From: DASYTH01 sp035712165
Lineage (GTDB): Bacteria > Actinomycetota > Actinomycetes > Mycobacteriales > Pseudonocardiaceae
Direction: 5' to 3'
DNA length: 10,392 bases
Assembly (NCBI RefSeq): GCF_035712165.1
Contig: NZ_DASTBH010000445.1
Span: 1 to 10,392, forward strand
Numbering within the stretch: position 1 is the first letter of the stretch; the number at the start of each line of letters is the position of its first letter. The notes below the pieces were generated by a model. That model worked only from the letters and a program-made list of their open reading frames with translations, had not been told where the DNA came from and made no database searches. A program made the translations under genes and the position numbers. Positions 4,978 to 10,392 of this stretch are shown piece by piece.

Positions 4978-6839
4978 CGGGCACTTCCTCGGTCCGGCAG
5001 GTTGATTCGCACGGTCGTCCCCCCGTCCACCACGCTGCGGATCTCCAGCGTTCCGCCGTGCAGCTCGACCAGCTCCCGGCACACGGCCAGGCCGATCCCG
5101 CTGCCCGGAATCCCGGCCGCCTGCGCGTTGGAGCCGCGCTTGAAGCCGCGGGTGATGCCGGCCAGCTCGTCGGCCGGAATCCCGATGCCGGAGTCGACCA
5201 CCTCCGCCAGCCACCGGTTGCCGTCATGACTGGCCCGCACCAGCACCGAGCCGCCCGAGCGGCTGAACTTGATGGCGTTGCCGATGATGTTGTCCATCAC
5301 CTGGTGCAGCCGGTTGGCGTCGCCGAGCAGCGCCGGGCCGGGCTTGGTGTCGCTCTTGAGCATGATGCCCGTCTCCGCGGCTTCCGGCCGGTGCTCCTGC
5401 ACCACGTCGGTGACCAGCCGCACGAAGTCCAGGGACTTTTTGCGCAACGGCAGCTGCCGGCTCTCCAGGCGGGCCAGCAGCAGCAGGTCGTTCACCAGCG
5501 CCAGCAACCGCTTGGTGTTGCGCGCGATCACGTCACAGGCGCTCTGCTGGCTCTCGTTGAGCGGACCCATGGCCGGGTCGCCGAGCAGCTCGGCGAAGCT
5601 GAGCACGGCGGTGAGCGGGGTGCGCAGCTCGTGCGAGACGGTGGCGAGCACCTTGTTCTGTGCTGCCTGGTCCGGCTGGTTCGCCAGCGCCGCGGCGGTC
5701 ATCGAGGCGTCCTGGAAGGACCACAGCGAACCGAGGTTGACCGCGCCGTCGAGCAGCGGCGCCCGGCCGAGGTCGAGCACCCGGCCGTCGGCCAGGTCCA
5801 GCTGGGTGGACCGGCGCTTGTGCGTGGTGGTGAACAGCGTCAGCCGCCGCAGGGTGGCCTGTTCGTCCAGGCTGACCTTGGCCACGGCCCGAAGGGCGTC
5901 CTCGAGATGAGCGCCGATCCAGCCGCCGGCCCGGGTGCCCACCAGCCGGGTGAAGTTGTCGTTGGCGAGGCAGACCAGGCCGCGCTCGTCCACCACCAGC
6001 AGGCCGGCGGCCGCTCCGTTGACCAGTTCGCGGGTGCGGGCCCGCTCGGCGCGCTGGTCGGTGACGTCCTCGCCGTAGAGCACGACGGAGTGCACGCCGG
6101 GCGCCGAGACCAGGTTCACGAACGTGGTCTCCAGCACCCGGTAGGAGCCGCTCGCGGCGCGCACCCGCAGGTCGACGGTGTGGTCGGCGCTGCGTCCGGT
6201 GAGCACCTCGACGTAGGCGCGCAGCGCGGCGAAGTGGTCCCGCGGGTCCACCAGGGACAGTGGCGCCTCGGCCGGAACGAACGCCCTGGGGTAGCCGAGC
6301 ACCCGGCTCATCGCGTCCGAACGCACCAGCCAGCGGTCCGGCATGAGCTGCACCACAACGGACCGGCCGTACCGCAGCAGCCATTCGCTCGGGCCTTCGG
6401 CCGGGCGGCTGCCGGACCTGATGGTGGCCGACTCGATCACCGCCAGCGCCGAGTTGAGCCGGTGCAGGTGGGCTGCGCTGACCCATTCCTTGTCGCCCGG
6501 CCGGGCGAGGTCGACCACCAGCAGCTCGGCGCCGACACCCCGGGACGAGGCGCCGATCAGGTGCCGGGAGCGCCGGCCGGCCCACGAGGTGACCTCGGTC
6601 GCCGCCGGCGTGCGCTGCCCGGGCAGCTCGCGGCTGGCGTCCCAGATGGACGCCACGGTGCGCGGCCGGCGGGACACCGAGTGCACACCCTGGGTGCCGC
6701 GCAGCGCCCGGGCCAACTCGTCGACGACCCCATCGGTCTGGTGTGGACCGGACAGCAGCTCGGAGGCTTTCACAACGAGATCGACGACCTGAACGGCCGC
6801 CGTGTCGGGGCTTACCGTAGTGCGGTTCGGGTCCGTCAC
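4974..6839 (-). CDS. Soluble sensor histidine kinase (N-terminal GAF-like, two PAS, HisKA, HATPase)
   Basis: The 621-residue product has no membrane span, so it should sense a cytoplasmic signal. Order: a GAF-like N-terminal region (about 15-140), a PAS domain (about 152-265, ending with the PAC-type GEDVTDQRAE), a second PAS (about 272-385, with GLLVVDERGLVCLANDNF), then the HisKA dimerisation helix with catalytic H403 in ATVSHELRTPLTA. The ATP-binding domain is intact: N-box NIIGNAIKF (N521), G1 box DSGIGI (549-554) and G2 box GSGIGLAV (579-586). It phosphorylates, by inference, the response regulator whose start overlaps its stop. The start is GTG 6839, six bases after an AAAGGGG ribosome site. 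No cofactor-binding residues of the PAS domains can be named with confidence. The divergent gene at 7061 encodes a paralogue. Confidence 0.94.
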   Translation of the reverse strand: MTDPNRTTVSPDTAAVQVVDLVVKASELLSGPHQTDGVVDELARALRGTQGVHSVSRRPRTVASIWDASRELPGQRTPAATEVTSWAGRRSRHLIGASSRGVGAELLVVDLARPGDKEWVSAAHLHRLNSALAVIESATIRSGSRPAEGPSEWLLRYGRSVVVQLMPDRWLVRSDAMSRVLGYPRAFVPAEAPLSLVDPRDHFAALRAYVEVLTGRSADHTVDLRVRAASGSYRVLETTFVNLVSAPGVHSVVLYGEDVTDQRAERARTRELVNGAAAGLLVVDERGLVCLANDNFTRLVGTRAGGWIGAHLEDALRAVAKVSLDEQATLRRLTLFTTTHKRRSTQLDLADGRVLDLGRAPLLDGAVNLGSLWSFQDASMTAAALANQPDQAAQNKVLATVSHELRTPLTAVLSFAELLGDPAMGPLNESQQSACDVIARNTKRLLALVNDLLLLARLESRQLPLRKKSLDFVRLVTDVVQEHRPEAAETGIMLKSDTKPGPALLGDANRLHQVMDNIIGNAIKFSRSGGSVLVRASHDGNRWLAEVVDSGIGIPADELAGITRGFKRGSNAQAAGIPGSGIGLAVCRELVELHGGTLEIRSVVDGGTTVRINLPDRGSAR

Positions 6840-6852
6840 CCGTATCCCCTTT

Positions 6853-6952
6853 GTGAACCATTGCCGCGCCGATTCCTGGCGAACTCATCGTTCAAGGTAC
6901 GACCGTGTCGCACCTCAGGCACTACCGATCTGCTGCGTTGCGACTGGTTCAC
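6853..6952. repeat. Paired half-sites in the divergent kinase intergenic region
   Basis: GTGAACCA (6853-6860) and its exact reverse complement TGGTTCAC (6945-6952) lie 84 bases apart between the two divergent kinase genes. One copy sits next to the ribosome site of the minus-strand kinase. They could be operator half-sites for a shared regulator, but an 8-base pair can also occur by chance. Confidence 0.25.
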
Positions 6953-6978
6953 TCTGATGGGAGTTTGTCTGCACTGCA

Positions 6979-7006
6979 CCCGGGCAATTCTGTGACGATT
7001 CCCGGG
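6979..7006. promoter_or_regulatory. Palindromic element upstream of the second kinase gene
   Basis: CCCGGG (6979-6984) recurs at 7001-7006, and AAT/ATT pairing inside extends the stem with one unpaired C. The element is centred about 70 bases ahead of ATG 7061 and just upstream of a TATGTA (7019-7024) that could be a -10 box. The position suits an operator. Candidates include autoregulation by the response regulator encoded nearby, but there is no evidence for the binding protein. Confidence 0.35.
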
Positions 7007-7045
7007 CGCACCGCTGAATATGTAACACCTGTGAGTGAAAGCTAG

Positions 7046-7053
7046 GGAGGTGA
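7046..7053 (+). promoter_or_regulatory. Strong ribosome site of the second kinase gene
   Basis: GGAGGTGA is a near-perfect complement to the end of 16S rRNA, seven bases before ATG 7061, and fixes that start. Confidence 0.85.
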
Positions 7054-7060
7054 TGTTGGG

Positions 7061-8899
7061 ATGGAACAGGATCTGGTCGACTCGACCTGGCCGGAGCCGC
7101 TGGCCCGCCGGATCGGGGCGCTCGTGGGCATGCTGGCCGACGCCCACCGGCCCGGCACTGTCGTCGTGCCGGAGGTGGTGCGCGGCCTCATGTCGATTCC
7201 GGGAATCCAGGAGGCGTCGCTCACCGACCGGGACGAGCCGGTCGACCCGTCGTTCCCCACCCGCATCGCCGTCGGACGCGGGCACCTGCTGAACCTGCGC
7301 GGCCCGAACGCCACCCGGCCGGACGTGATCCAGGCCGTCAACCTGCTCGTCGAGGCACTGTCGGTGCGGCTGTGGGAGGTGCCGGTCACCGAGCCGGCCG
7401 TCGAGCCCGGCGCCCTGGTCGCGCCGCAGTCCGACGACCAGCTCGAGTTCTTCCGGTCCATCGGCCGGCACGCCCCGTTCTTCACCGCCGTGCACGACCC
7501 GGACGGCAGGCTGCGCTGGCTGTCCCGCACGCCCACGGAGAAGACCGCGCGCGGCGACACCCAGCTGTCCGTGCTGCCGGAGTGGGTGCACCCGGACGAC
7601 CGCCGCCGGCTGGACGACCTGCGCGCCCGGCTGGTGGCCGAGCGGCGCGAGGTCGGCGAGCTGGACACCCGGATCATGGGCGCGGACGACGACTGGCGGC
7701 ACGCGCACGTCGTGGTGCGCAACCTGACCGACGACCCGGCCGTGCGCGGCCTGGTCACCTACGCCAGCGACGTGACCGCGCTGCGGCAGAGCGAGTTCAG
7801 CCAGCGCATCGGCTCGGCCCGGCTGCGCACCCTGATCGACTCGATCGACGTCGCGATCGTCGTGGTCGACGAGAACATGCGGATCGCCGAGATCAACCCC
7901 AAGGCGTTGCAGCTGTTGCAGGTCAACGCGGCGCCGCGGAGCGTGGTCGGCAACACCGTCGCCGAGCTGGTCGAGCTGGCCGATCGGGGCATGGCGTCCG
8001 GCTCGGTGCTCAAGATCGCCGCCGACTTCGCCGACCGCAGCATCAACGGCGGGGTTCCGGTGCACGGCGAGGAGCTGCACCTGGGCGACCTGGTGGTCGA
8101 GGCGGACTACCTGCCGATCGATCTGGACGGCACGGTTCGCGGTCACTTCCTGGTCGGCCGGGAGGTCACCGGCCGGGTGGCGGCCCAGCACCAGCTCGAG
8201 GCCCGCAACCGCGAGCTGCACCACCTCGCCACGCTCAAGAACGAGTTCCTGGCCACGGTGTCGCACGAGCTGCGCACCCCGCTGACCGCCGCGTCCAGCC
8301 TGCTCGAACTGCTCGGTGACGACGAGGACAAGGCCGCCCCGGTGCCGGTGGACATGGTGGACGCGTTGCGCCGCAACAACTCTCGCCTGCTCACCATCGT
8401 CGAGGACCTGCTGCTGCTTGCCCGGTTCGAGTCCGGGCAACTGCCGTTGGAGACCCGGCCGATGTCCATCGGCACGCTGTTCAGCCAGACCCTGGCGCCG
8501 CTGCGCGCCGAGGCGGCCCAGTACGGCATCTCGATCGTGGAGAAGTCCGACCGCGAGGACGTGCACATCAACGCCGACCCGCACTGGCTGGCCCGCATGA
8601 TCCGGTACGTGGTCTCCGGCTCGTTCACCTCCGGCCGGCCCGCGTCGCGGATCTTCCTGCGCGGCGAGATGGGGCGGAAGTACTACACGCTGACGGTGTC
8701 CGGCGACACCCTGCGCACCGCCGACAACGGCCCGCGCAACGCCAGCGGGGAACGCGACCGGATCGGCATCGGCCTCGGGCTGACCCTGGCCCGGGCGATC
8801 GCCGCGCGGCACGGCGGCGAGCTACGCATCGCCGGCCACGCCGAGGGCGCCGCGGTGCGGATCTCGATCCCGGTCTGCCCGGCCCCCGGCGACGACTAG
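7061..8899 (+). CDS. Histidine kinase paralogue with degenerate ATP-binding domain (probable pseudokinase)
   Basis: This 612-residue soluble protein has the same architecture as the divergent kinase: a GAF-like N-terminal region (about 15-110), PAS (about 128-242, ending YASDVTALRQ), a second PAS (about 255-370, with VAIVVVDENMRIAEINPKA) and HisKA with H402 in ATVSHELRTPLTA. The C-terminal ATP-binding domain is eroded. Where N521 and its box stand in the partner, this protein has RYVVSGSFTSG; where the DxGxG box should be it has TVSGDTLRTADNG. Only the G2-like GIGLGLTLARAI (569-580) and HGGEL remain. ATP binding is therefore doubtful, though phosphotransfer to or from H402 by a partner kinase, phosphatase activity or a scaffold role is possible. 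No response regulator follows it, so it most likely acts on the neighbouring regulator or heterodimerises with the other kinase. The reading frame is otherwise intact. Confidence 0.9.
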   Translation: MEQDLVDSTWPEPLARRIGALVGMLADAHRPGTVVVPEVVRGLMSIPGIQEASLTDRDEPVDPSFPTRIAVGRGHLLNLRGPNATRPDVIQAVNLLVEALSVRLWEVPVTEPAVEPGALVAPQSDDQLEFFRSIGRHAPFFTAVHDPDGRLRWLSRTPTEKTARGDTQLSVLPEWVHPDDRRRLDDLRARLVAERREVGELDTRIMGADDDWRHAHVVVRNLTDDPAVRGLVTYASDVTALRQSEFSQRIGSARLRTLIDSIDVAIVVVDENMRIAEINPKALQLLQVNAAPRSVVGNTVAELVELADRGMASGSVLKIAADFADRSINGGVPVHGEELHLGDLVVEADYLPIDLDGTVRGHFLVGREVTGRVAAQHQLEARNRELHHLATLKNEFLATVSHELRTPLTAASSLLELLGDDEDKAAPVPVDMVDALRRNNSRLLTIVEDLLLLARFESGQLPLETRPMSIGTLFSQTLAPLRAEAAQYGISIVEKSDREDVHINADPHWLARMIRYVVSGSFTSGRPASRIFLRGEMGRKYYTLTVSGDTLRTADNGPRNASGERDRIGIGLGLTLARAIAARHGGELRIAGHAEGAAVRISIPVCPAPGDD

Positions 8900-9004
8900 G
8901 TGTACTGCCTGCAGAGGTTGCGGGACCTCCCTGCTCGACCAACAGCTACCTCAGGGGACCGTGGCGGCACCCAGCCACAATCCACCACAAGCCCGCACTC
9001 TTCG

Positions 9005-9035
9005 CCGGAACGCAACAACCGCATAAAAATTCCGG
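9005..9035. repeat. Inverted repeat with A-rich loop
   Basis: CCGGAA (9005-9010) and TTCCGG (9030-9035) flank a 19-base loop that includes AAAAA, an unusually A-rich patch here. It may help end transcription from either side; read on the minus strand, the loop gives a T run. Confidence 0.3.
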
Positions 9036-9038
9036 AGA

Positions 9039-9060
9039 GGCGGAAGAGGTGGCGGAAGAG
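9039..9060. repeat. Short purine-rich direct repeat
   Basis: GGCGGAAGAG occurs at 9039-9048 and again at 9051-9060, a 12-base period within an almost pure purine strand (9034-9065). It abuts the left arm of the 15-base inverted repeat. Confidence 0.5.
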
Positions 9061-9151
9061 AGGATCGCGGCGCCGGGACCGGGACTGAGGGGAGTTCGTG
9101 CCGGTCGTTCCGCCGCGCGCCCACGTGAGGCGACGGGGCGCCGCGATCCTC
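9060..9151. repeat. Perfect 15-base inverted repeat enclosing 62 bases
   Basis: GAGGATCGCGGCGCC (9060-9074) and GGCGCCGCGATCCTC (9137-9151) are exact reverse complements. Inside, GACCGG (9077-9082) pairs with CCGGTC (9101-9106), so an RNA from either strand would fold as a long closing stem with a branched interior. No target-site duplication is visible at the edges. It may be a bidirectional terminator between convergent genes, a miniature inverted-repeat element, or the site of a small structured RNA; the first is simplest. Confidence 0.6.
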
Positions 9152-9158
9152 GGGAGGT

Positions 9159-9190
9159 GCTCGCCGGCCGGACGAAGGGTACCGGCGAGC
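9159..9190 (-). terminator. Probable terminator of the fasciclin gene
   Basis: GCTCGCCGG (9159-9167) and CCGGCGAGC (9182-9190) make a perfect 9-base stem with a 14-base loop, beginning seven bases past the fasciclin stop on the minus strand. No T tract follows directly. Confidence 0.6.
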
Positions 9191-9197
9191 GGGGTGG

Positions 9198-9812
9198 TCA
9201 GGCGGCGGGCGGCATCAGCACCGAGTCGATCAGGTACACGGTGGCGTTGGCGGTCTTCACGTTGCCGCAGACCACCTTCGCATCGTTCACCGTGTAGTCC
9301 TGGCCACTGCCGGCGGTGCTGACCTTGTCCTTCTCCAGGGTCTCGAACGAACCGGCGGACAGGTCGCTCGGCGCGACGGACTTGCCGACCACGTGGTAGG
9401 TCAGGATCTTGGTCAGCGCGGCCTTGTCGGCCAGGACCTGGTTGAGGGTCTCCGGCGGAATCTTGGCGAAGGCCTCGTTGGTGGGGGCGAACACCGTGAT
9501 GTCCTTGGCACTGTTGAGGGTGTCCACCAGACCGGCCTGCTGGACCGCGGCGACCAGAGTGGACAGAACCGGGTTGTTGGACGCGGCGGTGGCGACCGGA
9601 TCCATGGCCATGCCCTGGAAGCTGCCCGGACCGTCCTTGGGCACGGCGGCACAGGCGGCGCCGAACTCGCCGCTGGCCGCGGTGGCGGTGCTGGTCATGG
9701 GATCGCCGGCCGAGCCGGTGTTCGGGGCCGCGCTTTCATTGGCGGCACAGGCCGACGCCATCAGCAGGGCGGCCCCACCGAACACCGTTGCGACCGTACG
9801 TGACACGCGCAT
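9198..9812 (-). CDS. Fasciclin-domain secreted lipoprotein, MPT83/MPB70-like
   Basis: This 204-residue exported protein carries one FAS1 domain, a fold used in cell-surface adhesion. The N terminus has a basic start (MRVSR), a hydrophobic core (TVATVFGGAALLMASA) and C22 in an acceptable though not ideal lipobox (MASAC), then a Ser/Ala/Thr/Pro linker to about 50. The FAS1 domain (about 65-203) shows DPVATAASNNPVLSTLVAAV, DITVFAPTNEAFAKIP, the LTYHVV motif (137-142), and the terminal ANATVYLIDSVLMPPA. The block order and wording closely follow mycobacterial MPT83/MPB70. C54 and C182 are placed to form the disulphide known in MPB70. The start is ATG 9812, seven bases after an AAGGAG site; an open N-terminal extension to 9974 would spoil the signal peptide. 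If the lipobox is not used, the protein is simply secreted. Confidence 0.94.
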   Translation of the reverse strand: MRVSRTVATVFGGAALLMASACAANESAAPNTGSAGDPMTSTATAASGEFGAACAAVPKDGPGSFQGMAMDPVATAASNNPVLSTLVAAVQQAGLVDTLNSAKDITVFAPTNEAFAKIPPETLNQVLADKAALTKILTYHVVGKSVAPSDLSAGSFETLEKDKVSTAGSGQDYTVNDAKVVCGNVKTANATVYLIDSVLMPPAA

Positions 9813-9877
9813 GTCACTGCTCCTTGAAATCGAGGTGGAGTCCTTCCACCCCGGCATTCGGCGCGGTGGCCGGTGCA

Positions 9878-9901
9878 GATTGGCGAAAACTCGCACCAAT
9901 C
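9878..9901. promoter_or_regulatory. Palindromic element between the divergent fasciclin and DUF4383 genes
   Basis: GATTGG (9878-9883) pairs with CCAATC (9896-9901), and CGA/TCG extends the stem with a two-base bulge around an AAAC loop. It is centred in the 145-base divergent region, a typical place for an operator acting on both genes. No clear -35/-10 pair could be assigned to either gene. Confidence 0.35.
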
Positions 9902-9957
9902 CCTCGACGGGTCGGGTTCGAATCGCCCGTTGACCCACACCTCGTCGAGGAGGACAC

Positions 9958-10368
9958 ATGTCTCGCAGCGTCAACCAACTCGTCGGATACGGATTCGGCG
10001 CGACCTATGTCGTGGTCGGCCTGCTCGGATTCACCGTTTCCGGTGAACACGCGTTCGCCGGTGAGCACGGCGGGCACCTGCTCGGCATCTTCGCGGTGAA
10101 CGGACTGCACAACGTGGTGCACCTGCTGGTCGGGGCGGCGCTGATCGCCGCGGCGGCCGCCGGCACCGCGGTGTCCAAGGCCGTCAACACCGTGGTCGGC
10201 GCCGTGTACCTGCTGGTCGGAGTGGTCGGGGTGCTGATCGGTTCCGGCTCGCTCAACCTGCTCGCGCTCAACGCACCGGACCACGCGCTGCACTTCGCCA
10301 GCGCGGTCGCCCTGATCGCCATCGGGCTGGCCGCCGACCGGGTGCGCAACCCGGCCATGCACGGCTGA
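9958..10368 (+). CDS. DUF4383-family four-helix membrane protein
   Basis: This 136-residue protein has four predicted membrane helices at about 9-27, 48-69, 75-96 and 108-126. DUF4383 proteins are common in actinobacteria and have no established function. Family marks are the HNVVH motif (51-55) ahead of helix 2 and the matching DHALH motif (108-112) ahead of helix 4. The protein looks like an internal duplication: LVGYGFGATYVVVGLLG resembles VVGAVYLLVGVVGVL, and HNVVHLLVGAALIAAA resembles DHALHFASAVALIAIG. ATG 9958 follows a GAGGAGGA site closely, which fixes the start. It is divergent from the fasciclin gene, so a shared envelope-related or stress-related control is possible but unproven. 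No downstream partner is seen before the window ends. Confidence 0.9.
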   Translation: MSRSVNQLVGYGFGATYVVVGLLGFTVSGEHAFAGEHGGHLLGIFAVNGLHNVVHLLVGAALIAAAAAGTAVSKAVNTVVGAVYLLVGVVGVLIGSGSLNLLALNAPDHALHFASAVALIAIGLAADRVRNPAMHG

Positions 10369-10392
10369 CGCCCTGCCTGGTCAGCCCGGGGC

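Larger units (their letters stand above)
8900..9197. other. Convergent, repeat-rich intergenic region without a supported gene
   Basis: This 298-base stretch separates the ends of the second kinase gene and the fasciclin gene. It contains a CCGGAA/TTCCGG inverted repeat, an A-rich patch, a purine-rich tract with a 12-base period, a 15-base inverted repeat and a hairpin beside the fasciclin stop. Open frames here have no ribosome site or recognisable product. Confidence 0.7.

Noticed and set aside
3512..5227. 571-residue minus-strand open frame covering fliW end, csrA, the small gene and the regulator
   Set aside because: It crosses well-supported genes in another frame and has no recognisable domain; a typical high-GC artefact.
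6865..6875. GCCGAT in the divergent kinase region as a FliA-type -10
   Set aside because: No CTCA-like element 15-17 bases upstream, and it lies about 190 bases from the plus-strand gene.
5058..6995. 645-residue plus-strand open frame opposite the first kinase
   Set aside because: Compositionally biased shadow of the kinase gene, which has all catalytic motifs.
6836..8812. 658-residue minus-strand open frame opposite the second kinase
   Set aside because: Shadow frame; the opposite strand encodes clear PAS and HisKA domains with a strong ribosome site.
8900..9088. 62-codon open frame starting immediately after the second kinase stop
   Set aside because: GTG start without ribosome site, Arg-rich product reading through repeats; no support for translation.
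9060..9151. Insertion sequence or complete transposon
   Set aside because: Only 92 bases, no transposase and no target duplication; kept as an inverted repeat.
9858..9866. GCCGAAT on the minus strand ahead of the fasciclin gene as a FliA-type -10
   Set aside because: The bases 15-17 upstream do not resemble CTCA, and a flagellar link for this gene is not expected.
9912..9930. GGTTCGAATC resembling a tRNA T-loop, possibly a tRNA or attachment site
   Set aside because: The flanking bases do not pair as a T stem and no acceptor or anticodon arm can be drawn upstream, so neither a tRNA nor a clear remnant is supported.
9813..9974. N-terminal extension of the fasciclin protein
   Set aside because: It would precede the signal peptide and overlap the DUF4383 start; ATG 9812 has AAGGAG at good spacing.

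Overview
High-GC actinobacterial DNA (roughly 70% G+C, coding third positions almost all G or C) from a motile actinomycete. The late flagellar operon with fliW and csrA, a WhiG/FliA-type sigma factor start, and an MPT83/MPB70-like fasciclin protein together suggest a flagellated member of Pseudonocardiales or a related order. The genus cannot be fixed from sequence alone.

Layout. Bases 1-170 (minus) hold the first 56 codons of a FliA-family sigma factor gene that runs off the window. Across a 190-bp divergent intergenic region, a tight plus-strand operon follows: flgN (361-843), flgK (843-2216), flgL (2219-3103), fliW (3100-3558) and csrA (3575-3814), closed by a 10-bp GC hairpin. Two sites resembling FliA-type promoters (CTCA-N16-GCCGAT and CTCC-N15-GCCGAT) lie upstream of flgN, so the sigma factor on the left plausibly drives this operon. 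FlgN is the chaperone of the hook-filament junction proteins FlgK and FlgL. FliW and CsrA form the partner switch that couples filament assembly to flagellin translation. No flagellin, cap or basal-body gene is in the window.

Next come a small single-span membrane protein gene (4064-4279) and a signalling block. A minus-strand operon encodes a soluble multi-PAS histidine kinase (4974-6839) and an OmpR-family response regulator (4261-4977), joined by an ATGA overlap. A second kinase of the same architecture (7061-8899) is transcribed divergently. It keeps the phospho-acceptor His but has lost the N-box Asn and the DxGxG motif of the ATP-binding domain, so it looks like a pseudokinase or accessory subunit of the first system. 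This is the most interesting feature of the window.

The right end holds a convergent intergenic region rich in inverted repeats (8900-9197), including a perfect 15-bp pair 62 bases apart and a terminator-like hairpin. It is followed by a secreted or lipoprotein fasciclin-domain protein (minus, 9198-9812) and, divergently, a four-helix DUF4383 membrane protein (9958-10368). I found no mobile element, CRISPR array or RNA gene, and no clear evidence of a wholly new system. The kinase/pseudokinase pair is the best candidate for unusual biology.
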